The translations under genes and the position numbers were made by a program. From Acidobacteriaceae bacterium (GTDB lineage: Bacteria; Acidobacteriota; Terriglobia; Terriglobales; SbA1), in NCBI GenBank assembly GCA_019237515.1, contig JAFAGX010000124.1, positions 1 to 16,447 on the forward strand: a DNA stretch of 16,447 nt, given 5' to 3'. The notes below the pieces were generated by a model that saw only the letters and a list, made by a program, of their open reading frames with translations, did no database searches and was not told the DNA's origin. Positions 6,558 to 13,027 of this stretch are shown in pieces. Each line of letters starts with the position of its first letter. Positions within the stretch are counted from its first letter, which is position 1.

Positions 6558-7505
6558 TCATTCCATCGGTTCAATCATCGTAACCGGCTCGCGCGACCGC
6601 TGATCGGGCATCTGGACAATCACAATGGCGATCAGCACCAACAGGATGCCAACACTCTGCAGAGGCCGCATCCCTTCGCCCAGCGTCGCCGCCGCAATCA
6701 CAATCGAAAATACCGGCTCCAGACAGCTGACGATGATCGCCCGGGTCGGCTCCAGGTGTTGCAATCCAGCGAAATAAAGCGCAAAGGGAGCGAGAACAGA
6801 AATCACCGAGAACGCCAGTAGAAAAACCCATTGCGAACTCGAATAATGTGCGGCAACAACCTTCGCCGGAGGATTCACGAATATCCAAAACACCGACGCG
6901 CTCAGAACCACGTAACATAGGACGATCCAGCGGTCATATCGCAACAGAATCCTGTGGCCACCGACGTTATAGAGAGCGAACGACAATGCCGCGAGGAGGC
7001 CAGCCATAAGCCCGACTGGATCCAACCGAAATCCGCCACCAAAGATCCCGATAACTAAAGAGATTCCAGCCATTGCCAATCCCACCGCTGAAAAACGTTG
7101 CAATGTAGGCTTTTGTAACCCTCGCGCCACTGCATAGAGCAGCACCCACACGGGTGCGGTGTACTGCAGGATGATTGCGGTTGCTACATTCGTGCGCTGA
7201 ATGGCCAGGTAATAGCAGTAGTTCGACGCGGCCACGCCAAATACTCCCAGCAGGAACATGCGTAGCACGTCCGCCGCGGGAACTCGCAATCCTCGCCAGC
7301 CGCGCCTCGCGACAAGAACCCCAGCTAGCAACACGCATGAGAACGTCGTACGACTTTGCGAGAGGATGATCGGATCAATAGCGGCAACAATCTGACCATG
7401 CGGCAACAAACGCCCCGTAAAAGCCGCGCGCCCCAAACTCGCCGCGACTCCCCAGAGAAAAGTCGCTCCCGCGATATACAGATATCCCCGAAGGGGATGC
7501 GACAT
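6558..7505 (-). CDS. EamA/DMT-family transporter (10-TM drug/metabolite exporter)
   Basis: 315 aa inner-membrane protein with ten hydrophobic segments in two EamA halves (about 1-150 and 160-305). Typical landmarks are YLYIAGATFLWGVA at the N-terminus, NYCYYLAIQRTNVATAIILQYTAPVW ending the first half, and YFAGLQHLEPTRAIIVSCLEPVFSIVIAA in the second half, where the conserved Glu-Pro is visible. The family exports amino acids, metabolites or drugs; the substrate cannot be read from sequence. The start ATG is preceded by a weak GGGAA ribosome-binding site that lies inside a heptad repeat array. The C-terminus ends about 180 nt before the PstS-like gene. Confidence 0.9.
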   Translation of the reverse strand: MSHPLRGYLYIAGATFLWGVAASLGRAAFTGRLLPHGQIVAAIDPIILSQSRTTFSCVLLAGVLVARRGWRGLRVPAADVLRMFLLGVFGVAASNYCYYLAIQRTNVATAIILQYTAPVWVLLYAVARGLQKPTLQRFSAVGLAMAGISLVIGIFGGGFRLDPVGLMAGLLAALSFALYNVGGHRILLRYDRWIVLCYVVLSASVFWIFVNPPAKVVAAHYSSSQWVFLLAFSVISVLAPFALYFAGLQHLEPTRAIIVSCLEPVFSIVIAAATLGEGMRPLQSVGILLVLIAIVIVQMPDQRSREPVTMIEPME

Positions 7506-7506
7506 G

Positions 7507-7541
7507 TGGTTCCCAGTTTGTGATTTCCGATTATCGATTTA
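7507..7541 (-). repeat. degenerate heptad repeat array B
   Basis: On the - strand five 7-nt units TAAATCG, ATAATCG, GAAATCA, CAAACTG, GGAACCA run directly into the EamA start codon. The core AAYYR recurs every 7 nt. Its stretch GATAATCGGAAAT matches the array at 8046-8067 (- strand GACAATCGGAACT) at 11 of 13 positions. The array contains the apparent ribosome-binding site of the transporter gene. Confidence 0.65.
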
Positions 7542-7547
7542 GGAAGC

Positions 7548-7620
7548 ATAAACCACAGAGGAAACACGGATCACCACAGACTCTACGAGTGCCTCCGTGG
7601 CTCTGCGGTTCGTGGTTTAT
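7548..7620. repeat. imperfect palindromic repeat, REP-like hairpin
   Basis: The outer arms ATAAACCAC (7548-7556) and GTGGTTTAT (7612-7620) are perfectly complementary. Inner pairs are CAGAG (7556-7560) with CTCTG (7601-7605) and CACGGA (7565-7570) with TCCGTG (7594-7599). The tip is ACTC-TAC-GAGT (7580-7590). The arms are unequal, so bulges are needed. The right end shares its last base with the stop codon of the OsmC-like gene. The wording (ACCACAGAGG with CACGG) resembles extragenic palindromes I recall from many environmental genomes. A role in 3'-end protection or termination for the osmC transcript is possible. Confidence 0.65.
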
Positions 7621-8021
7621 TACCCGAGATATTCGATGCTATAGGTGATTTTGGCAGTTTTGTTGAGCATTGCGGCGACGGAACAATACTTCTCTTCGGA
7701 AAGCCGGACCGCATCCTCTACTGCTTTGTGCGAAACCTTGCCGCCAATGATATAAATCAGCCGGATCTCCGTGTATACGGTTGGCGGCGTTGCAGCACGT
7801 TCGGCTTGCGCCTTGACCTCCAGGCTGGTGAACGGTTCGCGCTTCTTGCGCAGAATCGTCACCACATCGGTTGCAGTACAACCGCACAGGCCGATCAACA
7901 CGAGTTCCATCGGGCTGTTCGCAGTCTTCTCCTTTCCCGCGTCGACAGCGATCGCATGCCTGCTGCTGGCTTCCCCCAGAAATCTTTCGTTGTCCGTCCA
8001 TCGGATGGTGGCTTCAATCAT
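7620..8021 (-). CDS. OsmC/Ohr-family thiol peroxidase-like protein (YhfA type)
   Basis: 133 aa cytosolic protein, the family's usual size. The first conserved Cys lies in GLCGCTATDV (C48; C46 is extra) at the start of the long helix, and the second in KYCSV (C113). This spacing matches the two active cysteines of OsmC/Ohr peroxidases, which reduce organic hydroperoxides. The YhfA-like branch is less well defined, so peroxidase activity is inferred from the two Cys. GAGGG lies 8-9 nt before ATG. The gene is 21 nt downstream of the four-helix-bundle gene and is followed by the palindrome at 7548-7620. Confidence 0.88.
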   Translation of the reverse strand: MIEATIRWTDNERFLGEASSRHAIAVDAGKEKTANSPMELVLIGLCGCTATDVVTILRKKREPFTSLEVKAQAERAATPPTVYTEIRLIYIIGGKVSHKAVEDAVRLSEEKYCSVAAMLNKTAKITYSIEYLG

Positions 8022-8042
8022 TTTTAGGCCCTCGACCCCAAT

Positions 8043-8426
8043 TTACGACTGCCAAGTTCCGATTGTCGATTTGTGCGCCTTCGCTGTGCGACGCGAAGCA
8101 GCGAAAATGGCAGCTAATTGCTTTGCTTCGTCAATAAGACTGAACAATCTTTCCGCCTTCATCAAACCGGCATCTACGAGGAATTTCAGCCAGAAGATGG
8201 TTTCATCGCATTCTTCTTCGACAATACCCAACTTTGAGATGAAATCGGCCGGCGATCGTGCCTTGCACACCGCGCGATAGTTCGCCGCCACAGAAGTCGC
8301 AGAGCGCAGGAGTTGGTGGCCCACGACCCGAGATTCAGAGCAATATGGCAATGCGCGACACACGTGCAGGACACGAACCGCGAAATTACGTGTGCGCTCC
8401 CGCAGTTGCTCCGTTTTGGCCTGCAT
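8043..8426 (-). CDS. four-helix-bundle protein of the S23/IVP (23S rRNA intervening-sequence) family
   Basis: 127 aa, near the family length of about 120. Conserved blocks are RALP (24-27), the signature LLRSATSVAANYRAV (39-53), DFISKLGIVEEECDETIFWL (61-80) and KQLAAIFAASRRTAK (102-116). These form a four-helix bundle that in characterised relatives assembles as a pentamer; related Avd proteins bind RNA in diversity-generating retroelements. No 23S rRNA or reverse transcriptase is present here, so this is a free-standing copy. Its last nine codons (KSTIGTWQS) lie in a heptad repeat, and an inverted copy lies just upstream of the ATG. The gene with its repeats looks like a compact inserted unit between the cation transporter and OsmC genes. 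The ribosome-binding site is weak (GTAGG, 5 nt from ATG). Confidence 0.88.
   Translation of the reverse strand: MQAKTEQLRERTRNFAVRVLHVCRALPYCSESRVVGHQLLRSATSVAANYRAVCKARSPADFISKLGIVEEECDETIFWLKFLVDAGLMKAERLFSLIDEAKQLAAIFAASRRTAKAHKSTIGTWQS
8046..8067 (-). repeat. heptad repeat array D, 3' inverted copy flanking the S23/IVP gene
   Basis: On the - strand units of the type GACAATC-GGAACTT-GGCAGTC cover 22 nt at the 3' end of the S23/IVP coding sequence, and the phase continues weakly on both sides. It matches the + strand of 8439-8460 at 17 of 22 positions, so the two copies are inverted relative to each other around the gene. Confidence 0.75.
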
Positions 8427-8438
8427 CTTGGCCTACTT

Positions 8439-8460
8439 GGCAATTGGAAATCGGCAATCG
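8439..8460 (+). repeat. heptad repeat array C, 5' inverted copy flanking the S23/IVP gene
   Basis: On the + strand units GGCAATT-GGAAATC-GGCAATC-G lie 13 nt upstream of the S23/IVP start codon (the gene is on the - strand). The copy is inverted with respect to 8046-8067 and is close to array A at 3781-3798. It fills the centre of the 60-nt gap between the cation transporter stop and the S23/IVP start. Confidence 0.75.
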
Positions 8461-8486
8461 AAAATGGCGCTGTGACCCCCATCACC

Positions 8487-9917
8487 TCACCGCCTGTTGT
8501 CCGTGCTCGGCTCCGGATGAATCAATACCCGGAACAATTGGGGCGCAGCTTGCTTGAATCGGATCTCCAGTTCAGTTTGGATGTCGTGCACACGCGAGAG
8601 CGGCAGGTCATCGGAAAACGTGCAGTGACAGGAAACATAAATTCGCCCGCGCACGCGCTTCACCTCGACCTCGTGGACGTCCAGCACCTCCGGGAATTCA
8701 GCTACGATGGCTTTCAACTTTTTCTCCAGCTTGGCATCTCGCCCGACCTCATCGCCGGGCTCAATCGTGGCTGGCTCACTTTCGATATGAGTCAGAATCG
8801 TAGAGATCTCCGGCACTTCGTGTCGAATTTCGGATTCCAGCAAAGTAACTCGATCATGCGCTTCTTTCAGTGTCAGGCTTTCCTCAAGCTCAAGATGCTG
8901 CTCGACGTGCAACCGCCCATGCAGGTCTTGGATACTCACATCATGCACATTGAAGTTGTGCCGCATCGCCACACCGCGCACGCGGTCAAAAATGTTCTCC
9001 TGATTCGCAGGTCGCGGGATCGAGTGTACGACTACGTCGGCATCCGGAAGCACGCCATGCACAGCCGCCGTAACCGCGTGCGCCACTTGCTCCGACCGCT
9101 GGAATGTAACATTGCGTGACAAACCGATGGAGAGGTCCGCAAAATAGCGGTTGCCGGCGCGGCGAATGCGAACGCGATCGATTTCCAGCAGACCGTCCAC
9201 TCGAGAAACCGCAGCCACAATGTTGGCGCGAACTCCAGCCGGAGCGGCATCAAGCAAGGCATCGACGGTCCTGCGGGCCAGCCGCGAGCTGACGTAGACC
9301 ACTACTCCGGCCACAAACAAAGCAGCGATCGGATCGGCAGCGCGCAGCCAACCGATGCGGTACATCCTGCCTAAGAGCACCAGTAAGAGGCCCAGCGCAA
9401 CTACGCCGGTTGACCACACGTCGGTTGAAAAATGCAGTGCATCGGCTTCCAAAGCTTGACTTTCGTATTTTGCTGCAATCTTGCTCAGCACCCGGGAGCG
9501 CCAAAGATCCACGCCCATGGAGGTCAGCAGCACCAGAAAGGCTGCGATACTCGGTTCCACGTCAACGTGGTGGAAGAAAATTCGCCTCATGGCCTCGTAC
9601 ACGATCCATACACACGTGAGCAGAAGGAGTGCGGTTTCGATGAATGCCGAGAAATTTTCGACCTTGCCGTGCCCATACTGGTGATCAGCATCGGCAGGCT
9701 TATCAGAAACTCGAACCGAGAAAAATGTGACCACCGCGGCAATCAGGTCCAGACCGGAATGCGCCGCTTCGGACAAAATGCCCAGACTGCCGGTAGCCAG
9801 GCCTACAACAATTTTGAGCGTGGTGATAGCAATCGCCGCGAGCACCGAGTTCCCGGCCACCGCGCGCTTCTCTGAGCGCATCGAGTCCGGAGTGTAGGTG
9901 ATCGGCGAATCCGCCAT
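8487..9917 (-). CDS. cation diffusion facilitator with three tandem C-terminal domains
   Basis: 476 aa inner-membrane metal/proton antiporter; typical members have about 300 aa. Six membrane helices span about 20-215. The transport site is H53-x3-D57 (HSGLD) in TM2 and H162-x3-D166 (HFSTD) in TM5. This HD-HD set is common in zinc exporters, whereas E. coli YiiP has DD-HD. The cytosolic part holds three copies of the dimerisation domain: about 225-302 (ending HSIPRP), 305-383 (VHDVSIQDLHGRLHVEQHLE, ending HIESEP) and 398-470 (VHEVEVKRVRGRIYVSCHC, ending HPEP). Zinc, iron or manganese export is likely; the metal is not proven. No Shine-Dalgarno is seen, and GATAAT lies 6 nt before ATG. Confidence 0.9.
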   Translation of the reverse strand: MADSPITYTPDSMRSEKRAVAGNSVLAAIAITTLKIVVGLATGSLGILSEAAHSGLDLIAAVVTFFSVRVSDKPADADHQYGHGKVENFSAFIETALLLLTCVWIVYEAMRRIFFHHVDVEPSIAAFLVLLTSMGVDLWRSRVLSKIAAKYESQALEADALHFSTDVWSTGVVALGLLLVLLGRMYRIGWLRAADPIAALFVAGVVVYVSSRLARRTVDALLDAAPAGVRANIVAAVSRVDGLLEIDRVRIRRAGNRYFADLSIGLSRNVTFQRSEQVAHAVTAAVHGVLPDADVVVHSIPRPANQENIFDRVRGVAMRHNFNVHDVSIQDLHGRLHVEQHLELEESLTLKEAHDRVTLLESEIRHEVPEISTILTHIESEPATIEPGDEVGRDAKLEKKLKAIVAEFPEVLDVHEVEVKRVRGRIYVSCHCTFSDDLPLSRVHDIQTELEIRFKQAAPQLFRVLIHPEPSTDNRR

Positions 9918-9923
9918 ATTGGC

Positions 9924-9952
9924 ATTATCGCTGGAGAGTCTCTGGACTCCAA
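9924..9952 (-). promoter_or_regulatory. promoter of the cation diffusion facilitator gene, likely leaderless mRNA
   Basis: Read on the - strand, TTGGAG (plus 9947-9952) and GATAAT (plus 9924-9929; 5 of 6 to consensus) are separated by 17 bp. GATAAT ends 6 nt before the ATG, so transcription should begin at or next to the start codon. The -35 box is only a half match (TTG). Confidence 0.45.
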
Positions 9953-10014
9953 GCCGATGCTGGTCAGCACTCCCGAAAAAGGTTCTCGGGCCCGCACGGC
10001 GCTTCTGCCGGCTT

Positions 10015-10020
10015 TATGCT
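10015..10020 (+). promoter_or_regulatory. candidate -10 element of the foldase-epimerase operon
   Basis: TATGCT lies 45 nt before the ATG of the foldase gene, with a proper ribosome-binding site GGAGG (10051-10055) downstream. No convincing -35 was found. The context TTTATGCTA resembles that before the LeuB-like gene. Confidence 0.25.
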
Positions 10021-10065
10021 AGGATTTTTTAGTTCCACCCACAATTTCCTGGAGGATCACCTGAT

Positions 10066-11163
10066 ATGGCCCGATACGGGTTCGTCTGCTTACTGCTTCC
10101 GCTATTGGCGTGGGGGCAAGCTTCCAATCCCGCGCCCTCGGCACAGAAGCAGACCAGTCCGGGTGCTGCGGCCAGCAGCCCGCAATCCAAAACTGAGCCC
10201 GAGGAGCCCACAACCTCGACGGTTCCTCCCAATACGCCCGTAATTACCATCGCCGGGCTGTGCGACCCTTCGACCAAGAAAGCTCCCGCACTCGAATGCA
10301 GGACGCAGGTGACCCGTGCAGAATTTGAACAAGTGATAGAAGCCGTGCAGCCCAACATGCCGGCCAGGGCGCGCCGCCAATTCGCTAACCGTTACGCCAG
10401 TATTCTGGCGATGTCCATTAAAGCCAAGGAGATGGGCTTGGACAAGGGTCCGGAATACGAGGAGCGCATGAAGCTGGCTCGCATGCAGGTTCTCGCCTCG
10501 GCCTTAAACAAAGAAATCCAGGAGAAAGCATCGGACGTTAGCGACAAAGCAATCGAGGATTATTACAAGAACAACTCCGACAAATTCGATCAAGCGGAAC
10601 TGCTGCGCATTTACGTCCCGAAGATCCAACAAGCCCCTGCAGAGCAAGAAAAGAAGACTCCCAGCGAAGAGGAGCAGAAGAAACGCGCCGAGGAGGGTGA
10701 AAAAACCATGAAAGCCGAAGCGGACAAGCTTCGTGCGCGGGCCGCGGCGGGCGAGGATTTCAACAAGCTGCAAGCGGAAGCCTTTCAAGTTGCGGGGATT
10801 AAGTCTACGGCTCCCAACACCAGCATGGGCAAAGTGCGCCGCAATGTCCTCCCGCCCAGCCAAGCCTCTGCCATGGAACTGAAACCCGGCGAGGTCTCCC
10901 CAGTGATCGCAGATCAAAGTGGATTTTTCATTTACAAATTGATTTCGAAGGGAACCGTGCCCCTGGATCAAGCACGCGAGGAAATTAAAGGCACTCTCCG
11001 TTCTCAGCGCTTGCAGGAAGAGATGAAGTCCGTCCAGGAATCTGCCACACCGACTTTGGATGAGGCATATTTTGGACCTGAAGCGCCACGCCCGAGCCTG
11101 CAGCCGCACGCGCCTGCGGCTCCTGCGACACCGCCTAACCCCGCGCCACCTGGAACAAAGTAA
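10066..11163 (+). CDS. exported parvulin/SurA-like peptidyl-prolyl isomerase or foldase
   Basis: 365 aa. A signal peptide (1-19, hydrophobic core FVCLLLPLLAW) suggests export to the periplasm. Next come a Pro/Ser-rich linker (20-60), a helical SurA-N-like chaperone region (about 80-190) starting CRTQVTRAEFEQVI, and a parvulin-like domain (about 190-310). The parvulin domain is interrupted by a highly charged Lys/Glu segment (about 195-225). A Pro/Ala-rich tail (335-365) closes the protein. The usual GGDLG loop of active parvulins is not visible: the matching stretch is NTSMGKVRRNVLPPSQASAM-LKPGEVSPV. The protein may therefore act mainly as a chaperone. C66 and C78 could form a disulfide. GGAGG lies 10 nt before ATG. 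The stop overlaps the next start (TAATG). Confidence 0.8.
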   Translation: MARYGFVCLLLPLLAWGQASNPAPSAQKQTSPGAAASSPQSKTEPEEPTTSTVPPNTPVITIAGLCDPSTKKAPALECRTQVTRAEFEQVIEAVQPNMPARARRQFANRYASILAMSIKAKEMGLDKGPEYEERMKLARMQVLASALNKEIQEKASDVSDKAIEDYYKNNSDKFDQAELLRIYVPKIQQAPAEQEKKTPSEEEQKKRAEEGEKTMKAEADKLRARAAAGEDFNKLQAEAFQVAGIKSTAPNTSMGKVRRNVLPPSQASAMELKPGEVSPVIADQSGFFIYKLISKGTVPLDQAREEIKGTLRSQRLQEEMKSVQESATPTLDEAYFGPEAPRPSLQPHAPAAPATPPNPAPPGTK

Positions 11164-12251
11164 TGAATTCCAAGGGAACCGTCCTCGTTACCGGGATATC
11201 GGGCAATCTGGGGATACGCTTGCTCCCTCTGTTGTCGGATTATCACGTGATCGGCGTGGACCTGAATGCCCCAGCGGCAAGCCACCAACTCCGGTTTGTT
11301 CGCATGGACTTTGCGGAGGAAGATTCATGCCGCCAGATGTTTCTTTTGCTCAAAGAGGCGCGTCCGTTCGCTGTGCTTCACTTGGCCTTCGTGATCGATC
11401 CGGTTCGCACCGGGGTGCTTGAACTCGAACGCATGTGGCAGATCAATGTGGCGGGAACTGCCAGGGTCATGGAAGCAATCAGCGAAGCCAATCGCGACGA
11501 GACCATAGTAGACAAATTTGTCTTTCCTAGCAGCGTTTCGGTTTATGGTCCGGATTTTCCCGACACCGCCTCCGAAAACTTCCGCTTTGGCGCTCATACG
11601 CTGCCCTATGCGATTCACAAAATGGAATCGGATCGGGTCGTGCAGCAACGCGCTCCAGCGCTACGCGGCTGCAGCGTCTATATGTTGCGCCCCCACATCT
11701 TTGCCGGTGCAAGCGTAGACAACTACCTGGTCGGCGCGTTTCGCGGTACTCCCAACGGAAAATCGAAACGTGCGGCTGCCATGCGTGCTGCGGGAAGAAG
11801 GTTACCTGTGATGCTCCCCTTCGGGACGCGTTACCTGGAAAACAAAATTCAATTTGTTCACGTCGATGACATGGCCCGGCTCCTGGCCTATATCGTCCGA
11901 AAATCGGAACCTGAAGCCCAGCGGTTAACCATTCTTAACGTCGCTGGCCGTGGCGAGCCAATGACTTTCGGAGAATGCATCCGCGTGGCCAATGGAAAGT
12001 TGATACGCGTACCGGGCAAGGGGGCGTTCCGAACGATTCTCAAAGTCCTCTGGAGTCTCGGCATTTCCGCCATTCCCCCCGCCGCCATGCCATACATGAC
12101 GGGCCAATACATCATGAACACTGATCGGCTGCGAACTTTCCTGGGTACGGATTATGACAATGTCATCCGCTATACCATCACAGACGCATTTGCCGATTGC
12201 TTTACCTCGAACGACAAGCTCCCTGCCCCACAATACGTCGGAGCCCATTAA
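11163..12251 (+). CDS. NAD-dependent epimerase/dehydratase (extended SDR)
   Basis: 362 aa cytosolic Rossmann-fold enzyme. The dinucleotide motif TGISGNLG (10-17) follows the first strand, and D33 at the end of the second strand suggests NAD(H) preference. SSVSVYG (123-129) carries the catalytic Ser/Thr region, and Y149-x3-K153 (YAIHK) is the catalytic pair. A YLENKIQFVHVDDMARLL block follows, typical of sugar-nucleotide epimerases. The exact substrate cannot be read; the closest family name is the WcaG/UDP-glucose 4-epimerase-like group. Its ATG overlaps the TAA of the foldase gene by one base, so the pair is translationally coupled. It converges on the pyrophosphatase gene with 53 nt between, where I see no clear terminator. 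Confidence 0.88.
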   Translation: MNSKGTVLVTGISGNLGIRLLPLLSDYHVIGVDLNAPAASHQLRFVRMDFAEEDSCRQMFLLLKEARPFAVLHLAFVIDPVRTGVLELERMWQINVAGTARVMEAISEANRDETIVDKFVFPSSVSVYGPDFPDTASENFRFGAHTLPYAIHKMESDRVVQQRAPALRGCSVYMLRPHIFAGASVDNYLVGAFRGTPNGKSKRAAAMRAAGRRLPVMLPFGTRYLENKIQFVHVDDMARLLAYIVRKSEPEAQRLTILNVAGRGEPMTFGECIRVANGKLIRVPGKGAFRTILKVLWSLGISAIPPAAMPYMTGQYIMNTDRLRTFLGTDYDNVIRYTITDAFADCFTSNDKLPAPQYVGAH

Positions 12252-12304
12252 CCTCACGTGCCACTGACACTCCGCCGCCTTCCTTTCTCGGCTCACCCAC
12301 GCGG

Positions 12305-12844
12305 CTATCTCATTCCCGCCTTCACCAGTTTCCGCGCGTGCTCTGGACCCTTCATCGCTAAGAAGCGATAACGCTTTCCGGACAGCCGGTGATAGTTCAC
12401 GAAGAACTGCTCGAGTTCTTGCTGAAAGTGATTGCCGAGATCCTCCACCTTCTTTATATCGGCCCAGCTATGTGCGTCCTGCTGCACGGCAACAATGCGG
12501 TCATTCCGAGTTGGTTTTTTATTGCCAATCTGCTCTCCCTCAATCACGCCGATCGGACGGCACATCAACACACATCCCGGAAAAGCGGGCTCATCCATCA
12601 GCACCAGCACATCAATCGGATCGCCATCGTCTGCTTCTGTAGAAGGCACAAATCCAAAATCGTAAGGAAACTCCATGCCTGCCGGTAAAGTCCTCGTCAA
12701 TTCAAAAACGCGCTCGTCCGGATTGAAGGCAAACTTGTTGCGGCTTCCCTTCGGTGTTTCAATCACGACTCGCATTAAGCCCTTCTTGTCGCCGTTCAGG
12801 GGACTAAGGCGGGTCGGGTCAGCCATTCCGTTCTTCTTGCTCAT
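12305..12844 (-). CDS. ppa: inorganic pyrophosphatase, family I
   Basis: 179 aa soluble enzyme that hydrolyses pyrophosphate and drives biosynthetic reactions forward. Active-site features: VVIETPKGSRNKFAF (27-41; E29, K32, K37), FPYDFGFVPST (59-69; Y61) and the signature DGDPIDVLVL (73-82) with metal ligands D73, D75 and D78. The loop carrying E. coli D97/D102 is longer here (GEQIGNKKPTRND, D115). The ATG at 12844 is preferred because GGAGGT lies 12 nt upstream. A longer opening to 12928 adds 28 unconserved residues, and an internal ATG at 12826 lacks a ribosome-binding site. Confidence 0.9.
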   Translation of the reverse strand: MSKKNGMADPTRLSPLNGDKKGLMRVVIETPKGSRNKFAFNPDERVFELTRTLPAGMEFPYDFGFVPSTEADDGDPIDVLVLMDEPAFPGCVLMCRPIGVIEGEQIGNKKPTRNDRIVAVQQDAHSWADIKKVEDLGNHFQQELEQFFVNYHRLSGKRYRFLAMKGPEHARKLVKAGMR

Positions 12845-12856
12845 CGCGACTAGATA

Positions 12857-12862
12857 ACCTCC
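12857..12862 (-). promoter_or_regulatory. ribosome-binding site deciding the pyrophosphatase start
   Basis: GGAGGT on the - strand (plus ACCTCC) lies 12 nt before the ATG at 12844. The spacing is longer than ideal but the match is strong, and no comparable site serves the alternative starts. Confidence 0.5.
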
Positions 12863-12971
12863 GCAAATGTGGATGCCAACCGGCAAATGAAGGTTTGTTG
12901 AAACTTCGACAGAACCACTCCGATTCAACGCTCAGCGTTCAGCCGTTGGGCCGGTTTACGTTGATTGCAAA

Positions 12972-13004
12972 CACAAAACGGACCGAGGTTTGAGCCCCGG
13001 CCCG
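12972..13004 (-). terminator. intrinsic terminator of the DUF892 gene
   Basis: On the - strand a 10-bp stem CGGGCCGGGG pairs with CCTCGGTCCG (two G-U wobbles) around the loop CTCAAA. It is followed by TTTTGTGTTTG. It lies 24 nt after the stop codon of the DUF892 gene and separates it from the pyrophosphatase gene, so these two neighbours are independent transcription units. Confidence 0.75.
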
Positions 13005-13027
13005 CTCGTTTAGACTATGGCGATTGG

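Noticed and set aside
8032..8474. Target-site duplication around the S23/IVP unit
   Set aside because: Bases outside the two 22-bp repeats (TTTA and AAAA) do not form a direct repeat, so no insertion scar is claimed.
8313..9119. 268-codon open frame on the + strand across the cation transporter gene
   Set aside because: It runs antisense to the clear C-terminal domains of the transporter and has no recognisable features.
12845..12928. 28-codon N-terminal extension of the pyrophosphatase
   Set aside because: Not part of the family fold; GGAGGT lies inside it, before the ATG at 12844.
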